Source: a virus
Virus record (IMG/VR): IMGVR_UViG_3300017991_002817
Location: 1 to 60,950 of that record
DNA: 60,950 bases
Reading direction: 5' to 3' (one strand)
How positions within the stretch are numbered: position 1 is the first letter of the stretch; each line of letters begins with the position of its first letter. The translations under genes were made by a program, and so were the position numbers. Under the pieces are notes generated by a model. It was not told where the DNA came from. It did no database searches and saw only the letters and a program-made list of their open reading frames with translations. This document shows, in pieces, positions 1 through 7,779 of the stretch.

Positions 1-66
1 AGTTAAATAATCCAACATAATAAAGTCCAAAATTTGGATTAAAAATCAGAAATTGGAGATTAACTT

Positions 67-579
67 ATGTCAATGAGTGCAGATAATTTAAAACAAGATC
101 TCAGCAATGCCGCACGGTTATATCTGTGGGATATTGTCCTTTCTAGTTTGCCAGGTGGGGGGGATCGAGATCATCTGGAAGTACGTGCACAAAGCGCGGC
201 GATTCCGGGAAGAAGTTTTGGCGAGATCCTGGTTCCCTTTAAGGGAACCCCTGGAATAAAACTACCAGGGAAACTTACCATGACACATACCTGGCCGGCA
301 GTTTTTATCGAAGGAACCGATCAGGCGGTATTCGATGCGATTTACGGATGGAAGCAGCTTATCCAGGATGCCCAAAGTGGTATAGGGTCTCTGGACTTGG
401 ACATAAAGACTGATATATACCTGCGTCTTTTGAATCCTATGGATACTGTGGTCAAAAAATTCAAGTTGGTGGGTTGTTACCCCCAGGCGATGGATGATAC
501 TCCCGTAGCATATGACGATGAAGGAGTTATCATGTATGCTGTCACATTTTCATATGATTATTGGACCGCGGAGGATTAA
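67..579 (+). CDS. Tail tube protein (T4 gp19-like)
   Basis: 170 aa, near the usual length of T4 gp19-family tube proteins (about 163 aa). It should form the inner tube through which DNA passes. The C-terminal part shows the family pattern: a YLRLLNP strand, a conserved GCYP, then DDEGV and a closing VTFSYDYW beta-hairpin. A TTGGAG ribosome site sits 8 bases before the ATG. The 66 bases upstream hold no other gene; the AGTTAA at the window edge could be the end of a preceding tail gene (a sheath gene would be expected there, inference). The next gene overlaps its stop by one base (TAATG) and is a diverged paralogue. Confidence 0.85.
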   Translation: MSMSADNLKQDLSNAARLYLWDIVLSSLPGGGDRDHLEVRAQSAAIPGRSFGEILVPFKGTPGIKLPGKLTMTHTWPAVFIEGTDQAVFDAIYGWKQLIQDAQSGIGSLDLDIKTDIYLRLLNPMDTVVKKFKLVGCYPQAMDDTPVAYDDEGVIMYAVTFSYDYWTAED

Positions 580-1109
580 TGCCTTTTGGGTTGGATATAT
601 CTGGTTTAGGTTTCTTTCTATCTTCGAAGACTTGGAACCTACAGAGGGCCTACAATTGGTCTCTAATGATGCCCAGTGATTTTTCTGGGGTCTTGGGATA
701 TTTGGTCTCTCAATATTGTCAGGACGTAACCTTTGGAGACTATAGTATTTCCGAGTTGTCCGTGATGAAGTCTGGAGCCTTCCAAAAGTTCTATGCTGGA
801 TTACAGACGATAGATACTGTCACCTTACTCTTTTTGGTCCCTTCCGATAACTCCTTGCGGGAATACTTCTACGGATGGTATGAGAGGATGATCGATAAGG
901 AGGGCTACTACTACCCCAAATTGAATTATAAGAGGGATGTATATTTGATGTTTTACGATCAAAGTGGCCTTGAAAATGTTCGGTTTTTAATGAAGGGATG
1001 TTTTCCGAAGACCCACCTTGTCGAGCATCCCTCATATACTGATGACGGAGTTCTAATGGCTCAAATTACTTTGAGTATTGATAAAATTGAACCTACTGGG
1101 GGGCTTTAA
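579..1109 (+). CDS. Second tail-tube-like protein (gp19/gp54-type paralogue)
   Basis: 176 aa from the ATG at 579, which overlaps the upstream stop and has GGAG just before it; an in-frame ATG at 561 has no good ribosome site. Its C-terminal half aligns by eye with the tube protein upstream: VYLMFYD, GCFP, DDGVLMAQITLSID against YLRLLNP, GCYP, DDEGVIMYAVTFSYD. In T4-like phages the tube-initiator proteins share the tube fold, so this may be a tube initiator, a minor tube protein or a second tube. Family assignment is good; the exact role is inferred. Confidence 0.7.
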   Translation: MPFGLDISGLGFFLSSKTWNLQRAYNWSLMMPSDFSGVLGYLVSQYCQDVTFGDYSISELSVMKSGAFQKFYAGLQTIDTVTLLFLVPSDNSLREYFYGWYERMIDKEGYYYPKLNYKRDVYLMFYDQSGLENVRFLMKGCFPKTHLVEHPSYTDDGVLMAQITLSIDKIEPTGGL

Positions 1110-1151
1110 GTTTTGTTCGATCAACTATTTCAGGAGCTTTAGGATTTTAAC

Positions 1152-2396
1152 ATGTTCAACGAACTATCCGAAAACATTCTTACTGAAATCAGTAAATCTG
1201 AATTTGAAGACCTTTTCCAACCCGCTTCAGAGGAGGAACTGGAATCCAGATTAATGGACTACATCAAGTCCGTCTGTACTGAAAATCCAGATGGCACTTG
1301 GAGTGCCAGTGGAGATGTAGATCTATTTGAAAGAGGTCTAACTAAGTTACCCGTTCAGTTTAAGGAAGTAGGTGGTTTCTTTGAGTGTTCCTTCAACTCT
1401 CTAACTTCTCTAGAAGGAGCGCCCCAGGAAGTAGGTGGATCCTTTTATTGTTCCAACAACTTACTAACTTCTCTAGAAGGAGCACCCCAGAAAGTAGGTG
1501 GAACCTTTGATTGTTCCTTCAATTCTCTAACTTCTCTAGAAGGAGCCCCTCAGACAGTAGGTAGAAACTTCGATTGTTCCCACAACTCTCTAACTTCTCT
1601 AGAAGGAGCCCCTCAGACAGTAGGTGGTTTCTTTATTTGTTCCCACAACTCCCTAACTTCTCTAGAAGGAGCCCCTCAGACAGTAGGTGGAACCTTTTGG
1701 TGTTCTGACAACAAAAAACTTTCAGTTGAAGAGCTAAAGAAAACAATTGATAGACCTTATTTGGATAGAATAAAAGAATCCACCCTAAAAGAAGGAAAGA
1801 AGGAGGATCTCCATAAGCAATTTGTGGAAACAAATAAAGTTCCAGAAAAGGTATTTCACGATTTAGTTAAGTCTGATCGAACCGGAAAACAGAAGTATCT
1901 TTCTTGGATGTTGAAACAGTATGTTCTTAATCCAAGAAGACATACTCATATAAAAGACGTGGTCGAGTTATTTCATAAATTGGTCTCTAAAGGAAAAATC
2001 AGAGGATCTGATTCAGATATCTTTCAGTATGATTTAGAATCTTTAGATCAAAAGATTTCTGAAATTCCGGAAGAGAAAAGTAAAAGTGAAATCAAAAGAG
2101 AAAAAAAATCTGAATCGGAAAAAATTAAAGAAACAGATAGATACTTAATTGTTGTTCCCAAAAACCATGAAGCTTCCTGCTTCTACGGGTCAAATACTAA
2201 ATGGTGTATCTCATCAAGAACCTCAGAGTATTGGGATAGGTATTGGAATATGGGATCCATTATCTACATCGTCATAGATAAGAAGGAAAACAAGAAGTAT
2301 GCTGTGGCGACCTATCCGGATGGAACAAGGGAGGTTTATAATGAGAAGGACGAAACAATTCCCTTTAGTTCTTTGGTTAAAAAATTAGGAATGTAG
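1152..2396 (+). CDS. Leucine-rich-repeat protein with C-terminal TKWC domain
   Basis: 414 aa. Residues about 73-185 hold five near-identical 21-residue units (consensus SLTSLEGAPQTVGGxFxCS-N), a leucine-rich-like solenoid. A charged helical middle (about 200-325) leads to a C-terminal module with SNTKWCISSR, an IIYIVIDK strand, KYAVATYPDG and EVYNEKDE. That TKWC module recurs in phage and bacterial proteins of unknown function. AGGA precedes the ATG. It sits inside the tail operon between tube and hub genes, where T4 has no such gene, so it may be a virion accessory, an assembly factor or a host-directed protein. Function unknown. Confidence 0.75.
   Translation: MFNELSENILTEISKSEFEDLFQPASEEELESRLMDYIKSVCTENPDGTWSASGDVDLFERGLTKLPVQFKEVGGFFECSFNSLTSLEGAPQEVGGSFYCSNNLLTSLEGAPQKVGGTFDCSFNSLTSLEGAPQTVGRNFDCSHNSLTSLEGAPQTVGGFFICSHNSLTSLEGAPQTVGGTFWCSDNKKLSVEELKKTIDRPYLDRIKESTLKEGKKEDLHKQFVETNKVPEKVFHDLVKSDRTGKQKYLSWMLKQYVLNPRRHTHIKDVVELFHKLVSKGKIRGSDSDIFQYDLESLDQKISEIPEEKSKSEIKREKKSESEKIKETDRYLIVVPKNHEASCFYGSNTKWCISSRTSEYWDRYWNMGSIIYIVIDKKENKKYAVATYPDGTREVYNEKDETIPFSSLVKKLGM
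1368..1700 (+). repeat. 63-bp in-frame tandem repeat, five full copies
   Basis: The string GTAGGTGG recurs at 1368, 1431, 1494, 1557, 1620 and 1683, exactly 63 bases apart, so five full units plus a partial sixth. Units encode 21 residues and stay close at DNA level (the CTAACTTCTCTAGAAGGAGC core is nearly invariant), which implies recent expansion or homogenisation. Confidence 0.9.
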
Positions 2397-2420
2397 GTTT
2401 ATTTTATCAGGAGAAGAAGA

Positions 2421-3170
2421 ATGGATGATTTTGTACCCATCAATTTACCATCGAAGTGTCTGACTTATTCTAATCAGGATGGTTCAAAAGTAGATCCTGG
2501 TTCAGTTTTAGCCAGATCATATCAAGGTAGAGATGAACTCTATCTTTCTCAAATCAATCCAATAAACTTAGAGAGAAACTATCTCGAGGTTCTAAAATCC
2601 GTCCTACAAGGAGTAGATCCTCTTCAATTAACTTTGGGGGATCGTCTGTATTTAATCCTATGGGAATACGTGAACTCCTATGATTGTATGATGACGGTCA
2701 AATCTGTCTGTTCTCATTGCCTTTCAGATATCGAAGTTCAGGTTGATTTGAGAAATCTGGAGACGGTGGATCTTCCGGATAACTATAAACAACCTTATGA
2801 GGTTCCTCTTCCGGTTTCTGGGGAGAAGATACAATTGAGGCTGCTTACTGTTGGAGATGAGGTAGAGGTTGAGCGATACGCAAAAAAGAATAAGAATGAT
2901 GTGGACCTATACCGCTATGCCCGAACGATAGTTGATTCTTCCTTGGATGTGGTCGCTCGGATGAAAAAATTAGCTTCTATGAAAGCCAAGGATTATCTGA
3001 CAGTAGTTTCTTTTCAGGATAGGTTTTTCCACGGTCCAGAAATGAAGACGAAGTTTAAATGTACAGATGATGCTTGTGGGGAGGAGGATATTTTGGATAT
3101 TCCCTTTCGATCTAGTTTCTTTGTACCGGAGATCTCCCAGTTTTCGAACTTTGATGGAGAGGGAGTTTAA
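2421..3170 (+). CDS. Baseplate hub assembly protein (T4 gp26-like)
   Basis: 249 aa with GGAGAAGAAGA before the ATG. The order fits T4-family gp26 baseplate proteins: an N-terminal strand region, a helical central part (GDRLYLILWEYVNSYD) and two cysteine pairs, CSHC at about 97-100 and CTDDAC at about 214-219, that could bind one zinc. T4 gp26 helps assemble the central hub. It lies directly before a small overlapping gene and the tape-measure candidate, a common order in this tail type. Assignment rests on pattern and position. Confidence 0.6.
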   Translation: MDDFVPINLPSKCLTYSNQDGSKVDPGSVLARSYQGRDELYLSQINPINLERNYLEVLKSVLQGVDPLQLTLGDRLYLILWEYVNSYDCMMTVKSVCSHCLSDIEVQVDLRNLETVDLPDNYKQPYEVPLPVSGEKIQLRLLTVGDEVEVERYAKKNKNDVDLYRYARTIVDSSLDVVARMKKLASMKAKDYLTVVSFQDRFFHGPEMKTKFKCTDDACGEEDILDIPFRSSFFVPEISQFSNFDGEGV

Positions 3171-3297
3171 CTTATTGTATTACCTGCATTTAAGTGTTTC
3201 GGATCAAAGAAAAATGGATGTTCGGATGCTGGAATGTCATTACAATAGAATATACGAGCAAAAGAAATCCGAGAAGGAAAATAAGGAAAGAAGTTAA
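3154..3297 (+). CDS. Small tail protein overlapping the gp26-like gene
   Basis: 47 aa. The ATG at 3154 lies inside the last 17 bases of the gp26-like gene, in the +1 frame, with GGAG-like bases just upstream. The protein is helical and charged (SDQRKMDVRMLECHYNR, then KKSEKENKE). Its stop overlaps the next ATG (TAATG). The open frame reaches back to 3067, so a gp26-like/small-protein frameshift product is conceivable, as with tail chaperones, but I see no classical slippery site. Position suggests a tail-assembly helper; function unknown. Confidence 0.55.
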   Translation: MEREFNLLYYLHLSVSDQRKMDVRMLECHYNRIYEQKKSEKENKERS

Positions 3298-4871
3298 TGT
3301 ATCAAAAGCGTAAGTATAGATATGAAAAAGATGCTTTTGGCAAGAAACACCGAAAGTATTTTTTGGAGAATATCTTTGGGGTAGATGTCTTTGATATGAA
3401 GACCTTCCGGGCCTTAAAGTTGAAACTCTCTCGCGATTATGTGACGTTCTTTCGTTCTTTAGGGGATCTATATAAAAGGGGGGAGTTTAAAAGGATTACT
3501 AATGAATCGGTTTTATTGGCTCTAGAGACAATAAATCTTCTAGAAAATCTGATAGAATCTGGGACTTTTAATAAGAATGATGTAAACCTTTTGGTAGAGA
3601 ATGTAGATAAGTTGAATTCCAGAAGAGATATTTTGTTGGAGAAGTCCAACCAGGTTCAAGCTTTGAAAGATCGGATGAATAGGGTTAGAAATGAAACCGG
3701 GATCGATCCAAAGAATTTAAATATTACCCGGGAGATTATCCGAAAAGGAGCCCGAGGAGAGATGAAGAAAAAGAAGGAGGGGGTTTTCCCATTTTTGAAA
3801 CGAACAGCTCCTCGGACAGTAGAGACGATTCGGGATGTTTTTGGTGGTGTAGCAACTGGACTTCTTGGTCCTCTTACCCCCTTTGCTGAGATGGGAAAGG
3901 ATATCTTTGGAGTTGGAAAAGGTATTTTTCAGAAGTTGGGAGAAAGAAAAGAGGAAAGACTGGGCAGACTCTTGTCACCATTATCCCCTCAGGGATCGGT
4001 AGGTGGTGCTTTTGGTGGGTCTCCTGGGATAATGGCCGGGGGGGCCACATCTTCCGCAAGTAGAAGAGCCGGATCAAATGTTCTTTTAGATTTCTTCAAC
4101 AGAGGGGCATATAAAGCAAAGTGGACTAAAGAACTCCTTAAAAGAATGAAGGGTTTTGGGACGGCCAAATCCGGATTTTCATTCGGGGGAATTCTTAGTG
4201 GGGTAGTTGAAAAATTTAAAGATCTTTCTTTATCTTTAGTCCCCTTAATTGGTCCAGCAGGAAAACTTATGCTACTTGCCGGGGCAATTGCTTTCGCCTC
4301 GGATAGAATTTATACCCTTATGGGGAAATTTGAAGAGTGGAGAAAAACTAAAGAGGATGTTGAAAAAGAAATAGAGAAAAACAAAAAAATTCAGAAAGAA
4401 CAAGAAGGAAGACTTCAATCAGCCTTGGGGAAGAAATTACAAAAGGGAGCTAAGGGGGATGAGTCTAGTAGGGTAGATGCACTAAAAATGATCCATTCCG
4501 TTGAGATGGAAAGGGCAAAGAAAGTTGAGGAAGAGTCTTTAACGTGGGGGGAAAGATTAGTATCCCCCCTCACCAAACCATTCTATAAAGAACCAAGGAA
4601 AACGTTTTGGCCGCAGGCAGAGGAAAAGAGCCGGGTTTTTCCATCTGTTCCTGAATTTTTCCAGAGGCAGGGAAAGGGAAAACAAGAAATTGAACAAGAA
4701 CTTTTACGGGCCATAAAAAAATTAGATGAGACTGCTCTTGGTCTGCATAAGGGGGTCGACAGAATGAATAGGAAACAACAAATGGGAGAACCGGGATTAG
4801 GGAATCCGTATGACTCTAGTGATCCGTGGGTTAATGCTTTGGCTTCATCTGAATTGGAATTAGAGGACTAA
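3297..4871 (+). CDS. Probable tape-measure / baseplate hub protein (gp29 position)
   Basis: 524 aa, close to T4 gp29 (590 aa). Basic N-terminus, long helical charged stretches (about residues 30-150 and 340-380), a glycine-rich hydrophobic part near 180-200 (VATGLLGPLTPF) and a strongly hydrophobic segment near 309-340 (LVPLIGPAGKLMLLAGAIAF). Hydrophobic patches inside a helical rod are typical of tape-measure proteins that enter the cell membrane. It follows the gp26-like gene and precedes the tube-cap candidate. I do not recognise a family signature, so the name rests on composition and position. Confidence 0.5.
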   Translation: MYQKRKYRYEKDAFGKKHRKYFLENIFGVDVFDMKTFRALKLKLSRDYVTFFRSLGDLYKRGEFKRITNESVLLALETINLLENLIESGTFNKNDVNLLVENVDKLNSRRDILLEKSNQVQALKDRMNRVRNETGIDPKNLNITREIIRKGARGEMKKKKEGVFPFLKRTAPRTVETIRDVFGGVATGLLGPLTPFAEMGKDIFGVGKGIFQKLGERKEERLGRLLSPLSPQGSVGGAFGGSPGIMAGGATSSASRRAGSNVLLDFFNRGAYKAKWTKELLKRMKGFGTAKSGFSFGGILSGVVEKFKDLSLSLVPLIGPAGKLMLLAGAIAFASDRIYTLMGKFEEWRKTKEDVEKEIEKNKKIQKEQEGRLQSALGKKLQKGAKGDESSRVDALKMIHSVEMERAKKVEEESLTWGERLVSPLTKPFYKEPRKTFWPQAEEKSRVFPSVPEFFQRQGKGKQEIEQELLRAIKKLDETALGLHKGVDRMNRKQQMGEPGLGNPYDSSDPWVNALASSELELED

Positions 4872-4875
4872 TAAA

Positions 4876-5787
4876 GTGGCAGATAATTTTGTTCCTAGAA
4901 ATACTGAAAAAAATCCGAAATGGTACTCAACCAGACTTTCTAATGAGGAAAGGAAAAAGAAACGCCTTCTTCATCGAACTCATAGGTTGTCCTCCGGATT
5001 CACCGAATACGGGTATGTGGTTTCTGATGGGGATAGGGTTCCTCCTGAATATCTTATACGAATAACAAGCTATCGGAACAATTGTACCGTGATCTCACCA
5101 TTCCAGGAGGATGGAATTTCCATGACGGTAGAATCTCAATGGGAACCGATTCTACCAACTTCCATTTTGAGAAGAGCTAATATTTTTGTTCAGGCCACAA
5201 CCCAAAGGTCCGCAATAACCAGCTCTACTACCAGGAGGTTGTGGTCGGGAACCACTCCTATGGGTATCTCAATAAAAATGAAATTTGAGGCGGTTAATGA
5301 TCCATTTGTTGAAGTTGTTGAACCCTGCAGACTTCTTCAGTTAATGGCTCTTCCATCTAATCCATCTGGAAAAAGTGGTCCGGATGTATCTGGGATTGCT
5401 GAAGCTGTTGGAGAACTCCGTTTCGGGGATGCATATAGTATGACTAAGGAGGCAATTACAAATCTACCCATGTTGCAACCACCAGGACCGTCCCCATTTA
5501 CCTGGGATAGCCTTTTATCGGGGCAAGTCAATTATCCGGATAGAACCAGATCGGATATAGATAATGCTAGAAAAGGTGGAGATTTTATCATCTTGGAGTT
5601 AGGAACCTTCTTGACTTTCTGGAATGTGATTGTCCGGGAAGATCTGGTTAACTTCAAGACAAAATTTGGTCCGGATGGTTTGCCCATTTCGGCCGAAGCA
5701 GAAATTCGTTTTGAAACCTATGAGATGCCGACGAAGGAAAGTTTGGATCATTCCTATACTCAGATAGAAACACCTTCAGGAGGGTAA
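4876..5787 (+). CDS. Baseplate tube-cap protein (gp48/gp54-like)
   Basis: 303 aa from a GTG start at 4876 with GAGG about ten bases upstream. The C-terminal part (FLTFWNVIVREDLVNF, then a KFGPDGLPISAEAEIRFETYE hairpin) resembles the T4 gp48-type protein that joins hub and tube. The N-terminus is basic and probably disordered. It sits between the tape-measure candidate and the gp53-like wedge protein, as expected for a cap. Moderate confidence; another hub-associated protein is the main alternative. Confidence 0.5.
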   Translation: MADNFVPRNTEKNPKWYSTRLSNEERKKKRLLHRTHRLSSGFTEYGYVVSDGDRVPPEYLIRITSYRNNCTVISPFQEDGISMTVESQWEPILPTSILRRANIFVQATTQRSAITSSTTRRLWSGTTPMGISIKMKFEAVNDPFVEVVEPCRLLQLMALPSNPSGKSGPDVSGIAEAVGELRFGDAYSMTKEAITNLPMLQPPGPSPFTWDSLLSGQVNYPDRTRSDIDNARKGGDFIILELGTFLTFWNVIVREDLVNFKTKFGPDGLPISAEAEIRFETYEMPTKESLDHSYTQIETPSGG

Positions 5788-5788
5788 G

Positions 5789-6100
5789 ATGAGAAGGACT
5801 TTATTCTATAAGAAATTTATTACAGATGGGGTGGAGGAGTTGGATTTTTTATATAATTCCCTTTCCGAATTCACCATGAAATACTCTCCAACTTATTATC
5901 GGGTAGAAGAATCTGATCTTCCGGATCCAGCGCTGATTAGTTTTCGAAATTATGGAGATGCTTGTTTTTGGTGGGTGATTTTATCTGTGAATGGAATACA
6001 GAATCCATTTGATGAGTTAACTGCTGGACTTATTTTAATAATTCCAAATATTTTGGATATTTACAATTTTCAAAGAAAAAGTAGGGTTCGTAGGTCCTAA
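5789..6100 (+). CDS. Baseplate wedge protein (gp53-like)
   Basis: 103 aa; GGAGG precedes the ATG. The pattern YYRVEESDLPDPALISFRNYGDACFWWVILSVNG is split here into its landmarks: a YY pair near 37, DLPDP, FRNYGD and a WW pair, followed by NPFDEL and a hydrophobic LILIIP. This is the layout of T4 gp53-type wedge proteins, which hold LysM-like contacts between wedges. Its stop overlaps the ATG of the gp27-like hub gene by one base. Confidence 0.7.
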   Translation: MRRTLFYKKFITDGVEELDFLYNSLSEFTMKYSPTYYRVEESDLPDPALISFRNYGDACFWWVILSVNGIQNPFDELTAGLILIIPNILDIYNFQRKSRVRRS

Positions 6101-7278
6101 TGGAAATAGTTGGAAATTATAATCTGGAAATTCAGATAGGTAAGAATATCGTCCCAGCTACTCCTCAAATGATAGAGGAATTGACAATATCTCAGGATAT
6201 TGAACGCCTTGTTCCCACCTTCAAAATGCGTCTGAAGGATAATACAGGAATTCTGGGAAATATTATGCCATATGACAGGGAGTCTAATGAAGTAACTTTA
6301 TCCTTTTACCGAGTAGGAAGTTCTCCTGACAAAAGAAATGTGTTCGTATTTTATGTAAAGAGAAGAAGATATCTTTCTGATGGATCTTATGAGGTTGATG
6401 GACTTCTAAAAACTGAGGGACTATTCTCCCCTTATCGGAATAGGGCCGTCTCTGGCAATCTAAAAACTCAAATAGAAACAATTGCATCAGGAGAGTTGGG
6501 ATTAGAAAATCATGAAATAGGGGATTCCCTGTCCTACGTAAAAACGGTTCTTCAGCCTTATTGGGATAATGGTTTTTTCCTTCGCTACCTGAAGGATAGA
6601 ATAGAAGGAAAGACCGGCGAAACCTGCTATTATTGTTTTATTAAGAATGTTCAGGGAGATCCCATTCTAGTTTTTAAGAGTATTGATGAGATCCTTCTTT
6701 CTGAGATAACTTATAGATTCATTGTGGGAGCTTCCCCATACGAAGGACTCTATCCGGTTTCTGACTTTAGGATTTTTGATAATTCCCAATTTCGGGCTTC
6801 TTTTTGTTCCAGAAAGGCAGACTATAGATATTTTGATTACGAAACTGGAACATATACGTCTTCACAATCAATAGAACTTGAGGGATGCCCCTCGCTTTCT
6901 GAATACTATTTGGTGGATAAGGAAGATGATACGAATATGTCCGTTTGTTATCTGGGACGGAGTAATGATTTCACATCAGATTTTTCTGGGAGGGTAGGAC
7001 AAAAGTTTTACGATGCTTTATCCAATTCAATATATATGTGGATATCAACATGGGGAATTGAAAACATTGCCCCCGGCGATATCACCCAAGTTCTTTTTTC
7101 AGAAGCATTGAATCGAGGTAAAGTTTTTGTTTATCAACATTCGGGGTTCTGGATGGTAAAAAGAGTTGTCCATATTTTGGGAAGCTCTTTTATGACCAAC
7201 CTACTTTTGGTCCGTTGTGGGGTTGATACGGATATAGAAACCTCCTTAACCCAGGCAAAGGAGGTTCGAAAGGTTTAA
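6100..7278 (+). CDS. Baseplate hub protein (gp27 / late control D-like)
   Basis: 392 aa, almost exactly the length of T4 gp27 (391 aa). The N-terminus reads like a hub tube domain (IEELTISQDIERLVPTF, FKMRLKD), followed by the long second half typical of gp27/gpD proteins (VSDFRIFDNSQF, PGDITQVLF). Its product should form the trimeric ring that adapts the tube to the spike. The next gene, two bases downstream, encodes the OB-fold spike protein that would sit on this hub. Confidence 0.7.
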   Translation: MEIVGNYNLEIQIGKNIVPATPQMIEELTISQDIERLVPTFKMRLKDNTGILGNIMPYDRESNEVTLSFYRVGSSPDKRNVFVFYVKRRRYLSDGSYEVDGLLKTEGLFSPYRNRAVSGNLKTQIETIASGELGLENHEIGDSLSYVKTVLQPYWDNGFFLRYLKDRIEGKTGETCYYCFIKNVQGDPILVFKSIDEILLSEITYRFIVGASPYEGLYPVSDFRIFDNSQFRASFCSRKADYRYFDYETGTYTSSQSIELEGCPSLSEYYLVDKEDDTNMSVCYLGRSNDFTSDFSGRVGQKFYDALSNSIYMWISTWGIENIAPGDITQVLFSEALNRGKVFVYQHSGFWMVKRVVHILGSSFMTNLLLVRCGVDTDIETSLTQAKEVRKV

Positions 7279-7279
7279 G

Positions 7280-7768
7280 ATGTTGGGCCTGAAAAAATCA
7301 AAATTGGATAACTATACTGGGTTTTACCGGGGAAAGGTTTTATCTAATTCCGATTCAAGTCAACTGGGAAGAATAAAGGTGAATATCCATGGGGTCTATG
7401 ATGGGATTGATTCTTCTGATCTTCCATGGGCAGTTCCAGCATCTTCCGTTTTTGTGGGTGCAGGATCCGATCAGGGTTGTTTTTGCGTTCCGGATGTAGG
7501 AACCTATGTTTGGTGTTTCTTTGAAGCAAATAATTTATATCAGCCGGTATATTTTGCCTCTGCTCCATCCGGCGTGCACGGGCTTCCTTCCGAGAGAACG
7601 ACTAATTACCCAAATCGAAGAGTTCTAAAGACTGGAGCGGGTATAGTAGTTTTAATCGATGATTCAGCAGAATTAATAAAGGTTGATCATCCTTCTGGAG
7701 CATTTGTAAGTATAGATAACGCTGGAAATATATCAATAAGCGGAACAAAAGTGGAAATCAATCCATAA
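7280..7768 (+). CDS. Baseplate spike OB-fold protein (gp5/gpV-like, no lysozyme domain)
   Basis: 162 aa. The N-terminal 90 residues match the gp5/VgrG OB fold: FYRGKVLSNSDSSQLGRIKVNI, with LPWAVPA, PDVGTYVWCFFE and QPVYFAS as successive landmarks. The C-terminal part (VDHPSGAFVSIDNAGNISISG) is the start of a beta-helix spike. T4 gp5 carries a lysozyme domain between these parts; this protein does not, so wall digestion must be done elsewhere. A PAAR tip protein is encoded at 10697-11032. Confidence 0.8.
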   Translation: MLGLKKSKLDNYTGFYRGKVLSNSDSSQLGRIKVNIHGVYDGIDSSDLPWAVPASSVFVGAGSDQGCFCVPDVGTYVWCFFEANNLYQPVYFASAPSGVHGLPSERTTNYPNRRVLKTGAGIVVLIDDSAELIKVDHPSGAFVSIDNAGNISISGTKVEINP

Positions 7769-7779
7769 GATAGGAAACA

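Noticed and set aside
7280-7768. Tail lysozyme in the gp5-like protein
   Set aside because: Only the OB fold and the start of the spike helix are present; there is no lysozyme or other glycosidase segment in the 162 residues.
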